From assembly GCF_014490665.1 (NCBI RefSeq), contig NZ_CP061038.1, positions 1,922,001-1,986,000 of the forward strand: a stretch of DNA of 64,000 nt. Reading direction: 5' to 3'. How positions within the stretch are numbered: the first letter of the stretch is position 1; each line of letters starts with the position of its first letter. The position numbers and the translations under genes are program-made. Source of the stretch: Sphingomonas alpina (GTDB lineage Bacteria; Pseudomonadota; Alphaproteobacteria; Sphingomonadales; Sphingomonadaceae). This document shows, one piece after another, positions 9,365 to 18,622 of the stretch. The notes beneath the pieces are model-generated. The model was given only the letters and a program-made list of their open reading frames with translations, did no database searches and had not been told where the DNA came from.

Positions 9365-10302
9365 TGCAAAACAGTTCCACTTCCAGGCCCACTTGCCGGT
9401 GCACCCTCCAGCGAGTCCTGGGGCGCCGCGGCAAGATCGCGGTGAGTGACCGTGGGCGAAAATCCTTCGTCGCGCAACCGTTGGGCTACCCGTTCCGTGA
9501 CATGCACCGAGCGGTGTCTCCCGCCGGTACAGCCGAACGCGACCGTCACATAGGATTTTCCTTCGGCCCTGTAGCGCGGCAGCAACAGCAGCAGCAGCGA
9601 TTCGATCTGGGTCAGCGCGGCGTCATACGCAGGGTCGTCCGCGATATAGTCACCGACATCGGCGTCGAGCCCGGTTCCCGGCCGAAGCGCCTCGACCCAA
9701 TGCGGATTTCGCAGGAAACGCATGTCGAACACCAGATCGGCATTGCGCGGCACGCCGCGGGCAAAACCGAACGACGTCACCGACAGGGTCGGCGCGCCGA
9801 GCTTCTCGCCGGAAAAAGTCTCGCGGACATTCTGCGCCAGTTCATTGGCGGTCATGCTGGTCGTGTCGATCAGCCGGTTCGCCCAACCCCGCAAAGGGGC
9901 AAGCAGCTCGCGTTCGCGCGCGATGCCGTCGCTTGCCGGCCGGTCGAGCGCCAATGGATGGCGCCGCCGCGTCTCGGAATAGCGTCGCTCGAGCTCGCCG
10001 CCGGCGCAATCGAGGAACAGCGTGCCGATGTCATGGCCATGTTCCGCGCGCAGCTTCTCGATTCGCTTGACCACGCGTTCGGGATCGAAATCGCGCGTTC
10101 GGGCGCCGATTCCGAGCGCCAGCGGCTGCGATGCATTCTCCGCGCTTTCCGGCAACGGCGCCGACAGCAGCCGGTCGAGCAGCAGCAAAGGCAGATTGTC
10201 GACCACTTCCCAGCCGAGATCCTCAAGCGTCCTGAGGACGGTCGACTTGCCCGCGCCCGACATGCCGGTGACGAGCAGGATATTCTTGGGGTCGCGGCTC
10301 AT
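9361..10302 (-). CDS. rapZ: RNase adapter / nucleotide-binding protein RapZ
   Basis: RapZ binds ATP/GTP; in enterobacteria it guides RNase E to a small RNA controlling glucosamine-6-phosphate synthase. The 313-residue protein has a Walker A motif near the N-terminus (VTGMSGAGKSTVLRTLEDLG). A second domain carries TSFGFARGVPRNADLVFDMRFLRNP and VAFGCTGGRHRSVHV. It overlaps hprK upstream and EIIA downstream by 4 bases each (ATGA), implying translational coupling. A RapZ gene inside the HprK-EIIA-HPr operon suggests that PTS phosphorylation state and RNA-level control are linked; that link is inference. Confidence 0.93.
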   Translation of the reverse strand: MSRDPKNILLVTGMSGAGKSTVLRTLEDLGWEVVDNLPLLLLDRLLSAPLPESAENASQPLALGIGARTRDFDPERVVKRIEKLRAEHGHDIGTLFLDCAGGELERRYSETRRRHPLALDRPASDGIARERELLAPLRGWANRLIDTTSMTANELAQNVRETFSGEKLGAPTLSVTSFGFARGVPRNADLVFDMRFLRNPHWVEALRPGTGLDADVGDYIADDPAYDAALTQIESLLLLLLPRYRAEGKSYVTVAFGCTGGRHRSVHVTERVAQRLRDEGFSPTVTHRDLAAAPQDSLEGAPASGPGSGTVLQ

Positions 10303-10763
10303 GCCGGCGCTATGATTCGCCGCAATGCCAGCTCGACCTTGATCGGCGCGGCGTTCTCATGCGCGTCCAGCGTGATTTCGGGGATCGCGATCCCGGCGAT
10401 CTTTCGCTCCATCCGTTCGAGCGGCATGCGGTCGAATCCGCCGGCCAGCCGCACCACCAGAGCAGCAGGCACTCGCTCGACATGCTCCATCGGGACAATA
10501 CCGATGCCGCGTACTTCGATCTTGCCGGCGATCGTGACCGGCGCCGTCGCGAGCAATGTTTCGCCGTTGCGGATCAGGATCGTATAATCGTCGCTGACCA
10601 GGACCGCGCCGCGATCGATCAGGCGCAGCGCGAGATCCGACTTGCCGGCCCCCGACGGTCCTTCGATCAACACGGCCCGGCCGTCGATGGCCACGGTCGA
10701 CACGTGCAGCGTCTCGGTCGAGACGCCGGCAGTTTTTGGCGGAAATTTGGAGTCGCGGCTCAT
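10299..10763 (-). CDS. hprK: HPr kinase/phosphorylase, short alphaproteobacterial form
   Basis: Phosphorylates HPr on its regulatory serine in response to metabolite levels. At 154 residues it has only the catalytic half of the Gram-positive enzyme, which is usual in alphaproteobacteria. Walker A is EGPSGAGKSDLALRLIDRG. The HprK signature is EVRGIGIVPMEHV. The serine-kinase acid residues lie in LVSDDYTIL. The gene overlaps chvG by 4 bases upstream and rapZ by 4 downstream. Its place between the ChvGI sensor pair and HPr suggests that envelope or acid sensing and carbon status are co-regulated. Confidence 0.93.
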   Translation of the reverse strand: MSRDSKFPPKTAGVSTETLHVSTVAIDGRAVLIEGPSGAGKSDLALRLIDRGAVLVSDDYTILIRNGETLLATAPVTIAGKIEVRGIGIVPMEHVERVPAALVVRLAGGFDRMPLERMERKIAGIAIPEITLDAHENAAPIKVELALRRIIAPA

Positions 10764-12325
10764 CTGCGATCCCTTAGGGGTAATGTCACCACGAAACGTG
10801 CCCCGCTCAATCGATCCTCGCGCGATTCGACCACGATCGATCCCTGATGCCCCTCGACGATGGTCCGCGCAATGGCGAGGCCTAAACCCGAATGCTTACC
10901 GAATTCCTCGCTCTCGGGGCGCAGCGACTGAAACCGGCTGAATACCTGCTCGCGGGCTTCTTCCGGCACACCGGGCCCTTCATCCTCGACCTTGATGACC
11001 AGTTCGTCCTGGTCGCGTGCCGCAGCGATGGTGATCAGGCCACCATCGGGCGAGAAGGACACCGCATTGTCGACCAGATTCTCGAACACGCGCTCGAGCC
11101 GCGATCCTTCGCCCATCACGATCAGCCGGTCGCTCTTGCGATGATCGAAGCGCAACCGGATGCCACGCTCGATGCCGCGATCGTCGCGCTGGGCGAGCAG
11201 AGCGTCGAGCATCGCGCCGATATCGACCGGTTCGAACTTGGCGCGGCTGAGCTGCGCATCGAGCCGCGATGCCTCCGAAATGTCGGTGATCAACCGGTCC
11301 ATGCGATGGACATCGTCGCGTACGATAGCGAGCAGCCGCTCCTGCAGTTCCGGGTCGCGCACCCGCGACAGGCCCTCGACCGCGGAACGAAGCGAGGCGA
11401 GGGGATTCTTCATCTCATGCGCGACATCGGCGGCGAACGCTTCGGTCGCATCGATCCGCGCGCGCAACGCAAGACTCATGTCCGACAAAGCGCGGGCGAG
11501 CATGCCGACCTCATCGCGGCGCGTCGGCAGGCGCGGCACGACCACTTCGCGCGCGCGCCCGAGCCGCACCCGCACCGCCGCGCGCGCCAGGCGGCGCAAC
11601 GGCCGCACGATCGTCCGTGCGAGGAACAGCGACAACAGGATCGAGACGATCGCGACGATCAGCAGCACGACGCTGAGGCGGAAGCGCTCGACCCGCACCG
11701 TCTGGGTGATGTCGGTCGCGTTCATTGTCGTCATCACCACGCCCTGGACGCCCTTGAGCCCCGATATGGCGGCGGCGGCCGTGATCACCGGCGTCCGGTC
11801 GGGCGCGCGCCACACCGTCGCGGGTGCGGTCTCGGTGTTGCGCGCGGTGCGCACATCGGGCCAGTCGAACCCGGCGCTGCGCTCGCGATAGAGTGGCGCG
11901 CGCGGCGTGCCGACCACGGTATCGATCATCGCGTCGAGGAAGCGCGCGGCACCCTGACCCCAATCCTGTTTATCGGGGTCCTTCAACACGACGTTGCGAA
12001 GGCCGAGCGAGCGCGTGTCGCTGATCAGCGTCCCCGCCTCGTCATAAAGGCGCAGCCGCGCCCCGGTATCGCGGGCGAGGCGCAGCGCCAGTGCATCGCG
12101 GCGCGCCGGCTGAACCGAGCGCATCGCCTCGGCGATCAGCCTTACCTCGCGGCTGGCCTGGGCGACACGGCTGTCGACGATCCGGCTGCGATAGGAATCG
12201 AGGTAGAAGAACCCGCCGGCCAGCAGCGCAAGCGCGAAAATATTGACGAACAGGATCCGCGGCGTGAGCGAAACACGGCCGGACCAGCGAAGCGTCAGCT
12301 CGCCGTCGTCAGTCTCACGCATCAT
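10760..12325 (-). CDS. chvG: Sensor histidine kinase, ChvG family
   Basis: Membrane histidine kinase that phosphorylates ChvI; homologues (ChvG, BvrS, ExoS) respond to acid pH or envelope state and matter in host-associated alphaproteobacteria. Of 521 residues, transmembrane helices lie near 21-42 and 225-247, enclosing a periplasmic sensor domain. HAMP follows, then the H-box [20 protein letters not shown]-box NLVDNAVSF and G-boxes [11 protein letters not shown] and [11 protein letters not shown]. It overlaps chvI and hprK by 4 bases each. Family assignment rests on domain order plus the hprK-EIIA-ptsH neighbourhood. Confidence 0.9.
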   Translation of the reverse strand: MMRETDDGELTLRWSGRVSLTPRILFVNIFALALLAGGFFYLDSYRSRIVDSRVAQASREVRLIAEAMRSVQPARRDALALRLARDTGARLRLYDEAGTLISDTRSLGLRNVVLKDPDKQDWGQGAARFLDAMIDTVVGTPRAPLYRERSAGFDWPDVRTARNTETAPATVWRAPDRTPVITAAAAISGLKGVQGVVMTTMNATDITQTVRVERFRLSVVLLIVAIVSILLSLFLARTIVRPLRRLARAAVRVRLGRAREVVVPRLPTRRDEVGMLARALSDMSLALRARIDATEAFAADVAHEMKNPLASLRSAVEGLSRVRDPELQERLLAIVRDDVHRMDRLITDISEASRLDAQLSRAKFEPVDIGAMLDALLAQRDDRGIERGIRLRFDHRKSDRLIVMGEGSRLERVFENLVDNAVSFSPDGGLITIAAARDQDELVIKVEDEGPGVPEEAREQVFSRFQSLRPESEEFGKHSGLGLAIARTIVEGHQGSIVVESREDRLSGARFVVTLPLRDRR

Positions 12326-13029
12326 TCCTCGGAGAAGCGATATCCGGCGCCATACAGGGTTTCGATGGCATCGAATTCGGGGTCGATCTGCCGGAATTTA
12401 CGCCGCACGCGCTTGATATGGCTGTCGATGGTGCGGTCATCGACATAGATATCGTCCTGATAGGCAGCATCCATCAGCTGGTTGCGCGTCTTCACGATGC
12501 CCGGCCGCTGCGCCAGGGTTTCGAGGATCAGGAATTCGGTCACGGTCAGCGTGACATTGGCGCCGCCCCAGGTCACGCGGTGCCGCGCGGTATCCATGGT
12601 CAGTCGCCCGCGCTCCAGTTCGCCGCCCGGCGATTCCTCATCGCCGGCCGGCCCGGCCTGGGCCAGTTCGGTGCGGCGCAGGATCGCGCGGATGCGGGCA
12701 ATCAGCAGGCGTTGCGAGAAAGGCTTGGCGATATAATCGTCCGCGCCCATCGCGAGACCCAGCGCCTCGTCGAGCTCATCATCCTTGGAGGTCAGGAAGA
12801 TGACCGGCGTTGCCTGCTTCTCACGCAGCCGCCGGAGCAGTTCCAGCCCGTCCATGCGCGGCATCTTGATATCGAAGATCGCCAGGTCGGGCGGATTCTC
12901 GATCAGCGCCTTGAGCGCGGTTTCGCCGTCGGAATAGACCCGCGTCACAAAGCCCTCGGCCTGCAGCGCGATCGACACGGATGTCAGGATGTTGCGGTCG
13001 TCATCGACCAGCGCGATTGTCGCCGTCAT
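12322..13029 (-). CDS. chvI: Response regulator, ChvI family (OmpR type)
   Basis: Phosphorylated by ChvG and binds DNA to set expression of envelope and central carbon genes. The 235-residue protein has a receiver domain with the acidic pocket LVDDDRN, phospho-acceptor Asp in [13 protein letters not shown] and conserved Lys in FLTSKDD. A winged-helix output domain follows ([12 protein letters not shown], then TLYGAGYRF). It is the first gene of the seven-gene leftward operon. Its 431-base upstream region holds the CTGTT motif array at 13128-13285, which is a candidate control region. Confidence 0.93.
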   Translation of the reverse strand: MTATIALVDDDRNILTSVSIALQAEGFVTRVYSDGETALKALIENPPDLAIFDIKMPRMDGLELLRRLREKQATPVIFLTSKDDELDEALGLAMGADDYIAKPFSQRLLIARIRAILRRTELAQAGPAGDEESPGGELERGRLTMDTARHRVTWGGANVTLTVTEFLILETLAQRPGIVKTRNQLMDAAYQDDIYVDDRTIDSHIKRVRRKFRQIDPEFDAIETLYGAGYRFSEE

Positions 13030-13460
13030 TCGGCAGCCTCATGGTTTGTTACGGTTGAGGTAGTGCAAAGCCGGGGCCCGCTCAACCGGCTTGTCCGGTG
13101 CGCGGTCGCCATTTGCGGGGCGGCGGACCGCTGTTCTGGCGGAATAAAAAAACCACCCCTGTTATGTTGGATTTTGGCTGCGGATTTATGGCGGTATTTC
13201 AGCATCATACATTGCATCACCGCTGTTATGGAACAGCGGTGATTAACAGGGGTGGAATGGACCGGAACAGGGGTGGGAACAGCGGACGGCGGATTCATCC
13301 GGTGCAGGGTTTGTGGTTGTGGGGCGTTTGGTTGGACCATGCCCGGCCCATGGCACGCCCGGGCGAGCGATAGAATCGGACGGTCCAGCGGGCCGCGCGT
13401 GGAATTACGCGAAAACAGGAGGCGCTTGGCAGGAGCATCCGCCCATCCTACCGCCGCGTC
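13030..13460. promoter_or_regulatory. Divergent intergenic region between chvI and the zinc protease gene
   Basis: No coding potential is seen in this 431-base stretch. It must contain the promoters of the leftward chvI operon and the rightward protease gene. Its main content is the array of CTGTT-centred motifs listed separately. Positions 13141-13215 are markedly AT-richer than the surrounding genes. Confidence 0.6.
13128..13285. repeat. Array 1 of CTGTT-centred motifs (seven copies, both orientations)
   Basis: Forward copies: ccgctgttc at 13128, ccacccctgtta at 13153 and accgctgtta at 13219. Inverted copies: gaacagcggt at 13231, taacaggggtgg at 13244, gaacaggggtgg at 13265 and gaacagcgg at 13277. 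The copies at 13219 and 13231 form a hairpin with a 4-base loop. Two variants occur, CCCTGTT and CGCTGTT, often 12-13 bases apart, as also seen at 57072 and 57084 in array 2. Likely a multi-site DNA-binding region; the binding protein is unknown. Confidence 0.75.
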
Positions 13461-14509
13461 ATGAGTCGCTTCCTGATCATCTGTGCGCCGTTCACGATCT
13501 ACGCAACCATGGCGAGCGCGGCACTCGCTCCTTCGCCACCCGTCGACGTGCAATACCACCGGCCGACCGATATATTCATCCTGCTCGACAATCTGCCTGA
13601 CTGGTTGCCGGGTTATACTGCATCAGCCTATGGCGCGGATTGGTCGCGGCAATACGGATTGAGCGCACGAGATCGTCGCCTGCTCGCCGCCTATCGCGCC
13701 TTTCGGCTGCGCACTGCGCCCGTGGCGCGGGATGAACCGGCCTCCGGACCAATGACCGTATTGGCGGCCAAGACGCTGCGTGATCTTGACCCATTCTCCA
13801 GGCCGTTCTTTGCCGGAGCCGATTTCGCGCAGAGCGCCCGTACGGCAATTGCGGCGCAGCCGGCCAGCGATCGAGCGATGCTGCGTGCCTATGTCGCGCG
13901 CTTCGCGCCACGTGCGACGACCTTGTTGGCTGCACAATCGCGATTTGGCGCGCAGCATAAACGGCTGGCAGCAGAGCTGACCGATCCGAAGCTGGCCGGT
14001 TTCATCGCCGAAATGCGGGCCTTTTACCGTGTACCGCCCGCGCCGGCCTTTACCGCGCGGTTCGTGTGGTGGCCCGATCGCGCCACCACTCAGGCCAAGG
14101 TGCGAGGGCGGTATATCCTGCTGCAATCCAATCCGAACGCCGACATGCAGGAAATGAATTGGGCGCCGATCGTGCTGCACGAATTTGCGCACTACCTCTC
14201 GGCGGGCATGGATGATGGTATCCGGCAGCGCCTTTCAACGGCCTATCTGCGGCTATGTCCTGCGGCCGCCTCGATGCGAAATCCGCTCAACGCGCTGGAG
14301 GAACCGCTGGCAATCTATTGGGGACAATATCGCTATAGTCGGGCGATCGGGGGCGCGAACTGGCGCCGGACGAAAGCTGGTATAACCAACCAGTCGCCGA
14401 CCGCATCGCCAAGGCGCTGGCGCGCGCCTTTCCTGCCGATGCGCCTGCACCGCGGCTGGACGATCCGCGGCTGATCGAAGTCGCTGGTATCGCCTGCACC
14501 GCTGGTTGA
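13461..14509 (+). CDS. Secreted zinc-metalloprotease-like protein; frameshifted near C-terminus
   Basis: The product begins with a signal peptide (cleavage near MASAALA). It contains a gluzincin-type motif VLHEFAHYLS, whose HExxH supplies two zinc ligands and the catalytic Glu. A later acidic stretch (ALEEPLAIYWGQ) may supply the third ligand. In the given frame the end is Arg/Pro-rich and unnatural. Adding one G to the run at 14349-14353 gives a sensible end (ELAPDESWYNQPVADRIAKA then IEVAGIACTAG) stopping at 14509, about 348 residues. No substrate can be named. It lies between chvI and pckA, which are direct neighbours in many alphaproteobacteria. Confidence 0.65.
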
Positions 14510-14523
14510 GATGAATTGGTCCG

Positions 14524-14546
14524 CGGGCTTCGACAGGCTCAGCCCG
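14524..14546. repeat. Short hairpin repeat between convergent genes
   Basis: Arms cgggct (14524-14529) and agcccg (14541-14546) enclose tcgacaggctc. The core cttcgacaggctcagcccga is, from recollection, a common dispersed intergenic repeat in sphingomonads. It lies between convergent stops and may help terminate transcription. Confidence 0.55.
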
Positions 14547-14566
14547 AACGGAGGAGGGGAAGGCCG

Positions 14567-15361
14567 CTAGAGTCTGCGCCGCGCCGGCACCCAGCGGTTG
14601 ACCGGCGCAAGCATCGCCGCCGCAAGCGGATCGGCCGGTTGCGTCCCCGCCTCGGCATAATGATAGACCATCGCCGAGCGGCGATAGTCGGCGACATTGT
14701 CGGTCGAGCGGTGCATCAGATAGCTGTGGAAGAACAGCACGTCGCCCGGCTCCATCAGCGCGGGTTCGTCCGCCGATGTGTCCTGAGAGACGATCTCGAG
14801 ATAGCCCTGCAGCGTTTCAGGACGCCGGTCGGGGACATGCTCATGGATGATGTTCGCCTGGTGTGAACCCGGCAGCACCCAGAGGCAGCCATTCTCGATC
14901 GTCGCGGCGCTAAGCGCGACCCACACGCCGATCTGCGGCTGGCGGTCATAACGGAAATAATAGCCGTCCTGGTGCCAGGGCTGGCCGATCACGCCCGGGT
15001 TCTTGAAGATGAACTGACTCTGGAAACAGTCGATGTCGGGGCCGAGCAGGTTGGCCAGCCGCGCGGTGATCGCCGGGTCGACCGCCAGTTCATGCGCTGC
15101 GCCAACTGCGTGGCAGTTGAACACCTTGGCGATATAATCCTCCGGGTTGCGCGCGACCGGGCTTGGCGCGGTCTCGGGATAGATCAGCAGATCCTGTGCG
15201 GTGAGATAGACGCGCTCACCGAGATGCGCCGCCGGCGGATCGGCGGCGATGGCCGCGATTGTCTCGGCCTCGATCTGTGCAACGCGCTCCTTCGCAATCA
15301 GGCTGCGTTCGAAGAAATATCCCTTCTCCTGCCAGGACCGAGTCGACGCCTTAGTCAGCAT
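14567..15361 (-). CDS. Phytanoyl-CoA dioxygenase (PhyH) family protein
   Basis: Predicted Fe(II)/2-oxoglutarate-dependent hydroxylase of 264 residues. Likely iron ligands are the His and Asp of GQPWHQDGYYFRYD and the His of FFHSYLMHRSTDN; an Arg shortly after probably binds 2-oxoglutarate. The middle has GVWVALSAATIENGCLWVLPGSH, typical of PhyH proteins. ATG 15361 has a good upstream GGAGAGG; the frame stays open upstream to 15559 without conserved content. Bacterial PhyH enzymes act on varied small molecules and the substrate is unknown. It diverges from pckA. An AT-rich stretch at about 15365-15420 precedes it. Confidence 0.8.
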   Translation of the reverse strand: MLTKASTRSWQEKGYFFERSLIAKERVAQIEAETIAAIAADPPAAHLGERVYLTAQDLLIYPETAPSPVARNPEDYIAKVFNCHAVGAAHELAVDPAITARLANLLGPDIDCFQSQFIFKNPGVIGQPWHQDGYYFRYDRQPQIGVWVALSAATIENGCLWVLPGSHQANIIHEHVPDRRPETLQGYLEIVSQDTSADEPALMEPGDVLFFHSYLMHRSTDNVADYRRSAMVYHYAEAGTQPADPLAAAMLAPVNRWVPARRRL

Positions 15362-15612
15362 AATCCTCTCCAGTTTGATATTTTTATGGAATTTAAATAA
15401 GAATATATCTATTCCTGGATAAATCCAGACCGCAATCGTTCGGCAGTGAGAGGGTGGAGCATTTGACGTCCGGCGCGCATGAGCGCGGTTCCGGCGCAGT
15501 TGGCGTGCGCCCGTTGGCCCAATGTTTGACGCTCCGGCGTGGCGGCGATATGCGCCCAATCATCACATTGGTATGCGGCAACGCCCGCACTGCATTATTC
15601 GGAGAGACAAAC

Positions 15613-17226
15613 GTGAGCGATCGCATTCCCGACGCCGGCCTTGAAGCGCAGGGTATCGAGACCCGCGCCAATCTGCACTGGAACCTGGTCACTGCGCGCC
15701 TGATTCAGGCCGCGATCTCACGCGGCGAGGGCAAATTGTCCGCCGACGGCCCGCTGGTCGTCGAAACCGGTGCGCATACCGGACGCTCGGCGCAGGACAA
15801 ATTCATCGTCCGCGATGCCGAGACCGAGAACACTGTGTGGTGGGGCAAGAGCAACAAGGCGATGTCTCCTGAGCATTTCGCCGCGCTGAAGACCGATTTC
15901 CTCGCTGCGCTGAAGAGCAAGGAAGATCTGTTCATCCAGGATTTGTTCGGCGGATCGCAGCCCGAGCACCGCGTCAACGTCCGCGTCGTGACTGAACTTG
16001 CCTGGCACAACAGCTTTATCCGCACGATGCTGGTGCGACCGGAAGAGAGCCAGCTGCGCGGCTTCGTCGCCGATTACACGATCATCGACCTGCCGAGCTT
16101 CGTTGCCGATCCGGCCAAGCATGGCTGCCGCAGCGAGACGGTGATCGCGGTCAATTTCACCGAGAAGCTGATCCTGATCGGCGGCACGCGTTATGCCGGC
16201 GAGATGAAGAAGTCGGTGTTCGGCCTGCTCAATTACCTGCTGCCGCCGACCGGTGTGATGCCGATGCATTGTTCGGCCAATATGGGCGCGAATGGCGACA
16301 CCGCCGTGTTCTTCGGTCTGTCGGGCACGGGCAAGACGACACTCAGCGCCGACGCCAGCCGCACGCTGATCGGCGACGACGAGCATGGCTGGTCGGACAC
16401 CGCCGTGTTCAATTTCGAGGGCGGTTGCTACGCCAAGATGATCCGCCTGTCGGCCGATGCCGAGCCGGAGATCTTTGCGACGACCAAGCGGTTCGGCACG
16501 ATCCTGGAAAATGTCGTGATGGACCAGGTCACACGCCAGCTCGACCTTGACGATGACAGCCTCGCCGAAAACAGCCGCGGCGCCTATCCGATCGACTTCA
16601 TTCCGAATGCGTCGGAGAAGAATATGGGGCCGGTGCCGCGCAACATCATCTTCCTGACCGCGGACGCCTACGGCATCCTGCCGCCGATCTCGAAGCTGAC
16701 GCCGGACCAGGCGATGTACCATTTCCTGTCGGGCTATACCGCGCGCGTCGCGGGCACCGAGATCGGCGTGACCGAGCCGAGCGCGACCTTCTCGACCTGT
16801 TTCGGCGCGCCGTTCATGCCGCGCCACCCATCGGTCTATGGCAATCTGCTGAAGGAGCGGATCGCCAAGGGCGGGGTCGATTGCTGGCTGGTCAATACCG
16901 GCTGGACCGGCGGCAAATACGGCGTCGGCAAGCGCATGCCGATCAAGGCGACCCGCGCATTGCTCAATGCCGCGCTCGACGGCAGCCTGAACGACGCGGA
17001 GTTCCGCACCGATCCGAATTTCGGCTTCAAGGTGCCGGTTGCGGTGACGGGCGTCGACAGCGCGATCCTCGACCCACGCGAAACATGGTCGAACAAGGCT
17101 GAATATGACGCGACGGCGGCCAAGCTGGTCGATGAGTTCGTCAACAATTTCGCCCAGTTCGCAGACCATGTCGATGAGGGCGTGCGACAATCGGCACCTG
17201 CTTCCCGAACCGCCCAGACTGTGTAA
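15613..17226 (+). CDS. pckA: Phosphoenolpyruvate carboxykinase (ATP)
   Basis: Converts oxaloacetate and ATP to PEP, the first step of gluconeogenesis. The 537-residue length is normal for the ATP-type enzyme. Seen motifs are [31 protein letters not shown], the P-loop [14 protein letters not shown] and the metal site [12 protein letters not shown] 15613 is used because ggagaga lies 6 bases upstream and [15 protein letters not shown] is the natural N-terminus; the frame is open further upstream but non-coding in character. In many alphaproteobacteria pckA sits directly beside chvI and is a ChvI target. Here 2.6 kb separates them. Confidence 0.96.
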   Translation: MSDRIPDAGLEAQGIETRANLHWNLVTARLIQAAISRGEGKLSADGPLVVETGAHTGRSAQDKFIVRDAETENTVWWGKSNKAMSPEHFAALKTDFLAALKSKEDLFIQDLFGGSQPEHRVNVRVVTELAWHNSFIRTMLVRPEESQLRGFVADYTIIDLPSFVADPAKHGCRSETVIAVNFTEKLILIGGTRYAGEMKKSVFGLLNYLLPPTGVMPMHCSANMGANGDTAVFFGLSGTGKTTLSADASRTLIGDDEHGWSDTAVFNFEGGCYAKMIRLSADAEPEIFATTKRFGTILENVVMDQVTRQLDLDDDSLAENSRGAYPIDFIPNASEKNMGPVPRNIIFLTADAYGILPPISKLTPDQAMYHFLSGYTARVAGTEIGVTEPSATFSTCFGAPFMPRHPSVYGNLLKERIAKGGVDCWLVNTGWTGGKYGVGKRMPIKATRALLNAALDGSLNDAEFRTDPNFGFKVPVAVTGVDSAILDPRETWSNKAEYDATAAKLVDEFVNNFAQFADHVDEGVRQSAPASRTAQTV

Positions 17227-17268
17227 CAGCCCGGTCATCGGATCGGGCACCAAGGAAAGCCTGATACG

Positions 17269-17715
17269 ATGACCGACCTGCCATTTCGCCCTTTTGCCGA
17301 TGACGCCGCGATCCGCCGGATCGGGGAGGGGTTGCTCGCGTGCACGCTGCCCAAGGCGGAATGGACGCATGAGGCGCATCTCGGCGCGACCCTGTGGCTG
17401 ATCCGCGATCGGCCCGATATCGACGTCGATACGCGGATCGCAGCGATCATCTCCGCCTATAATGAGAGCGTCGGCGGCGTGAATGACGACACGCAGGGCT
17501 ATCACGACACGATCACGCGCTGTTTCGTCGCCGGGATCAGGCTGCATCTGTCCGGCCGTGCGCCGGGCGAAGCGCTGGTCGAGGCAGTCAATACGCTGCT
17601 GGCGTCCCCGATCGGGCTGCGCGACTGGCCGCTGCGTTTCTACAGCCGGAAACGCCTGTTTTCCGTCGCTGCGCGGAGGGGATTCGTGCCACCCGACCTG
17701 GTCGCTTTGCCCTGA
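17269..17715 (+). CDS. Conserved hypothetical protein, 148 aa
   Basis: A soluble protein of unknown function with recognisable conserved-looking motifs: WTHEAHLGATLWLI, GYHDTITRCFVAGIRLHL and SPIGLRDWPLRFYSRKRLFS. Histidines in the first two could bind a metal, but no fold is recognised. An aaggaa lies about 10 bases before the ATG. It follows pckA by 42 bases and may be read from the same transcript. I know similar small proteins in other proteobacteria only as uncharacterised. Confidence 0.65.
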   Translation: MTDLPFRPFADDAAIRRIGEGLLACTLPKAEWTHEAHLGATLWLIRDRPDIDVDTRIAAIISAYNESVGGVNDDTQGYHDTITRCFVAGIRLHLSGRAPGEALVEAVNTLLASPIGLRDWPLRFYSRKRLFSVAARRGFVPPDLVALP

Positions 17716-17737
17716 TTTCGCCGCGGGGCGATTCAGG

Positions 17738-17766
17738 CTGACAGCATTGCCGTTCGGTCCTAGGCT
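17738..17766 (+). promoter_or_regulatory. Putative promoter of the DUF937 gene (CTGACA-N17-TAGGCT)
   Basis: CTGACA at 17738-17743 and TAGGCT at 17761-17766 are 17 bases apart, matching the layout before def, pepA and ndk. The leader would be about 22 bases and includes the ribosome binding site aaggagcg. Confidence 0.4.
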
Positions 17767-17793
17767 GACCCCGGACCGCAAGGAGCGCGACAG

Positions 17794-18429
17794 ATGAACG
17801 TAATGGACATCATCAATCAGGCGGGCGGTATCAGCGCCATTTCCAGCCAGCTCGGCATCGACGAAGGCACAGCGCAGGCGGGCGCCGCGGCACTGCTCCC
17901 CGCGATCCTCGGCGGCATGAAGGGGCAGGCGCAACAGCATCCTGACGGTCTGGCCGGCCTTGCGGGCATTCTCGGCAGCCTTGGCGGCGGGGGCCTGCTC
18001 GCCAATGTCCTCGCGCCCGGCGCCAGCGACGTGAATGCCGGTAACAACGTGCTGGGCCAGATTTTCGGTTCGAAGGATGTCAGCCGTACCGTAGCCGACC
18101 ATGCCGCAGCGCAAAGCGGTGTGTCGTCGGATCTGCTCAAGAAGATGCTGCCGCTGCTGGCCATGGCGGTCGCGGGCTATCTGGCGAAACAGGCGAGCGC
18201 TTCGTCGACCGGCGCCGCATCGGAAAGCCCGCAGAGCGGTCTTGGCGGCATGCTCGGTGGCCTTGTCGGGTCGATCCTCGGCGGCGGTCAGCAGGCGGCG
18301 CCACAACCGGCCCCGGCAGCACCGACGGCGTCGGGCTGGGGCGGGCTCGGATCGCTGATCGACCTGAACCATGACGGCAATCCGCTTGACGATATCCTCG
18401 GCATGGCGGGCAAGCTCACGGGGCGCTGA
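17794..18429 (+). CDS. DUF937-family protein, 211 aa
   Basis: An Ala/Gly-rich protein with the DUF937 pattern: MDIINQAGGISAISSQLG, then AGAAALLPAILGGM and repeated glycine-rich helices. A hydrophobic helix (KMLPLLAMAVAGYLAKQ) is in the middle. The C-terminus, LIDLNHDGNPLDDILGMAGK, resembles an EF-hand-like Asp/Asn loop and is shared with the next gene product. A good ribosome binding site (aaggagcg) precedes the ATG. Function unknown; E. coli YidB is a distant relative. The downstream gene is probably a diverged paralogue. Confidence 0.7.
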   Translation: MNVMDIINQAGGISAISSQLGIDEGTAQAGAAALLPAILGGMKGQAQQHPDGLAGLAGILGSLGGGGLLANVLAPGASDVNAGNNVLGQIFGSKDVSRTVADHAAAQSGVSSDLLKKMLPLLAMAVAGYLAKQASASSTGAASESPQSGLGGMLGGLVGSILGGGQQAAPQPAPAAPTASGWGGLGSLIDLNHDGNPLDDILGMAGKLTGR

Positions 18430-18622
18430 ATTGGGGCGCTGAGTGGGGCACTAAGCATAACGGCTGAGGTATTCCCGGCCGGCCGCGTCGTCATTCGGTC
18501 GGCCAGATCGGGCGCTGCGTCCCGGTCGCGGTTCGCGCCATCAGGATTCGCTCGTGTGCAGGGCCGGTTCGGCTTAGCGTGCGATGCCGCTTAGGGCACC
18601 GTTCGAGTCGAAGGAATTGATC

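Noticed and set aside
13461..14474. Zinc protease gene ending at 14474
   Set aside because: The last 40 codons are low-complexity; a one-base correction gives a protein-like end at 14509, which is used instead.
15718..18372. An 884-residue reading frame on the minus strand across pckA and DUF937
   Set aside because: It is opposite well-identified genes; long antisense frames are common in GC-rich DNA and its composition (His/Arg/Asp-rich) is not protein-like.
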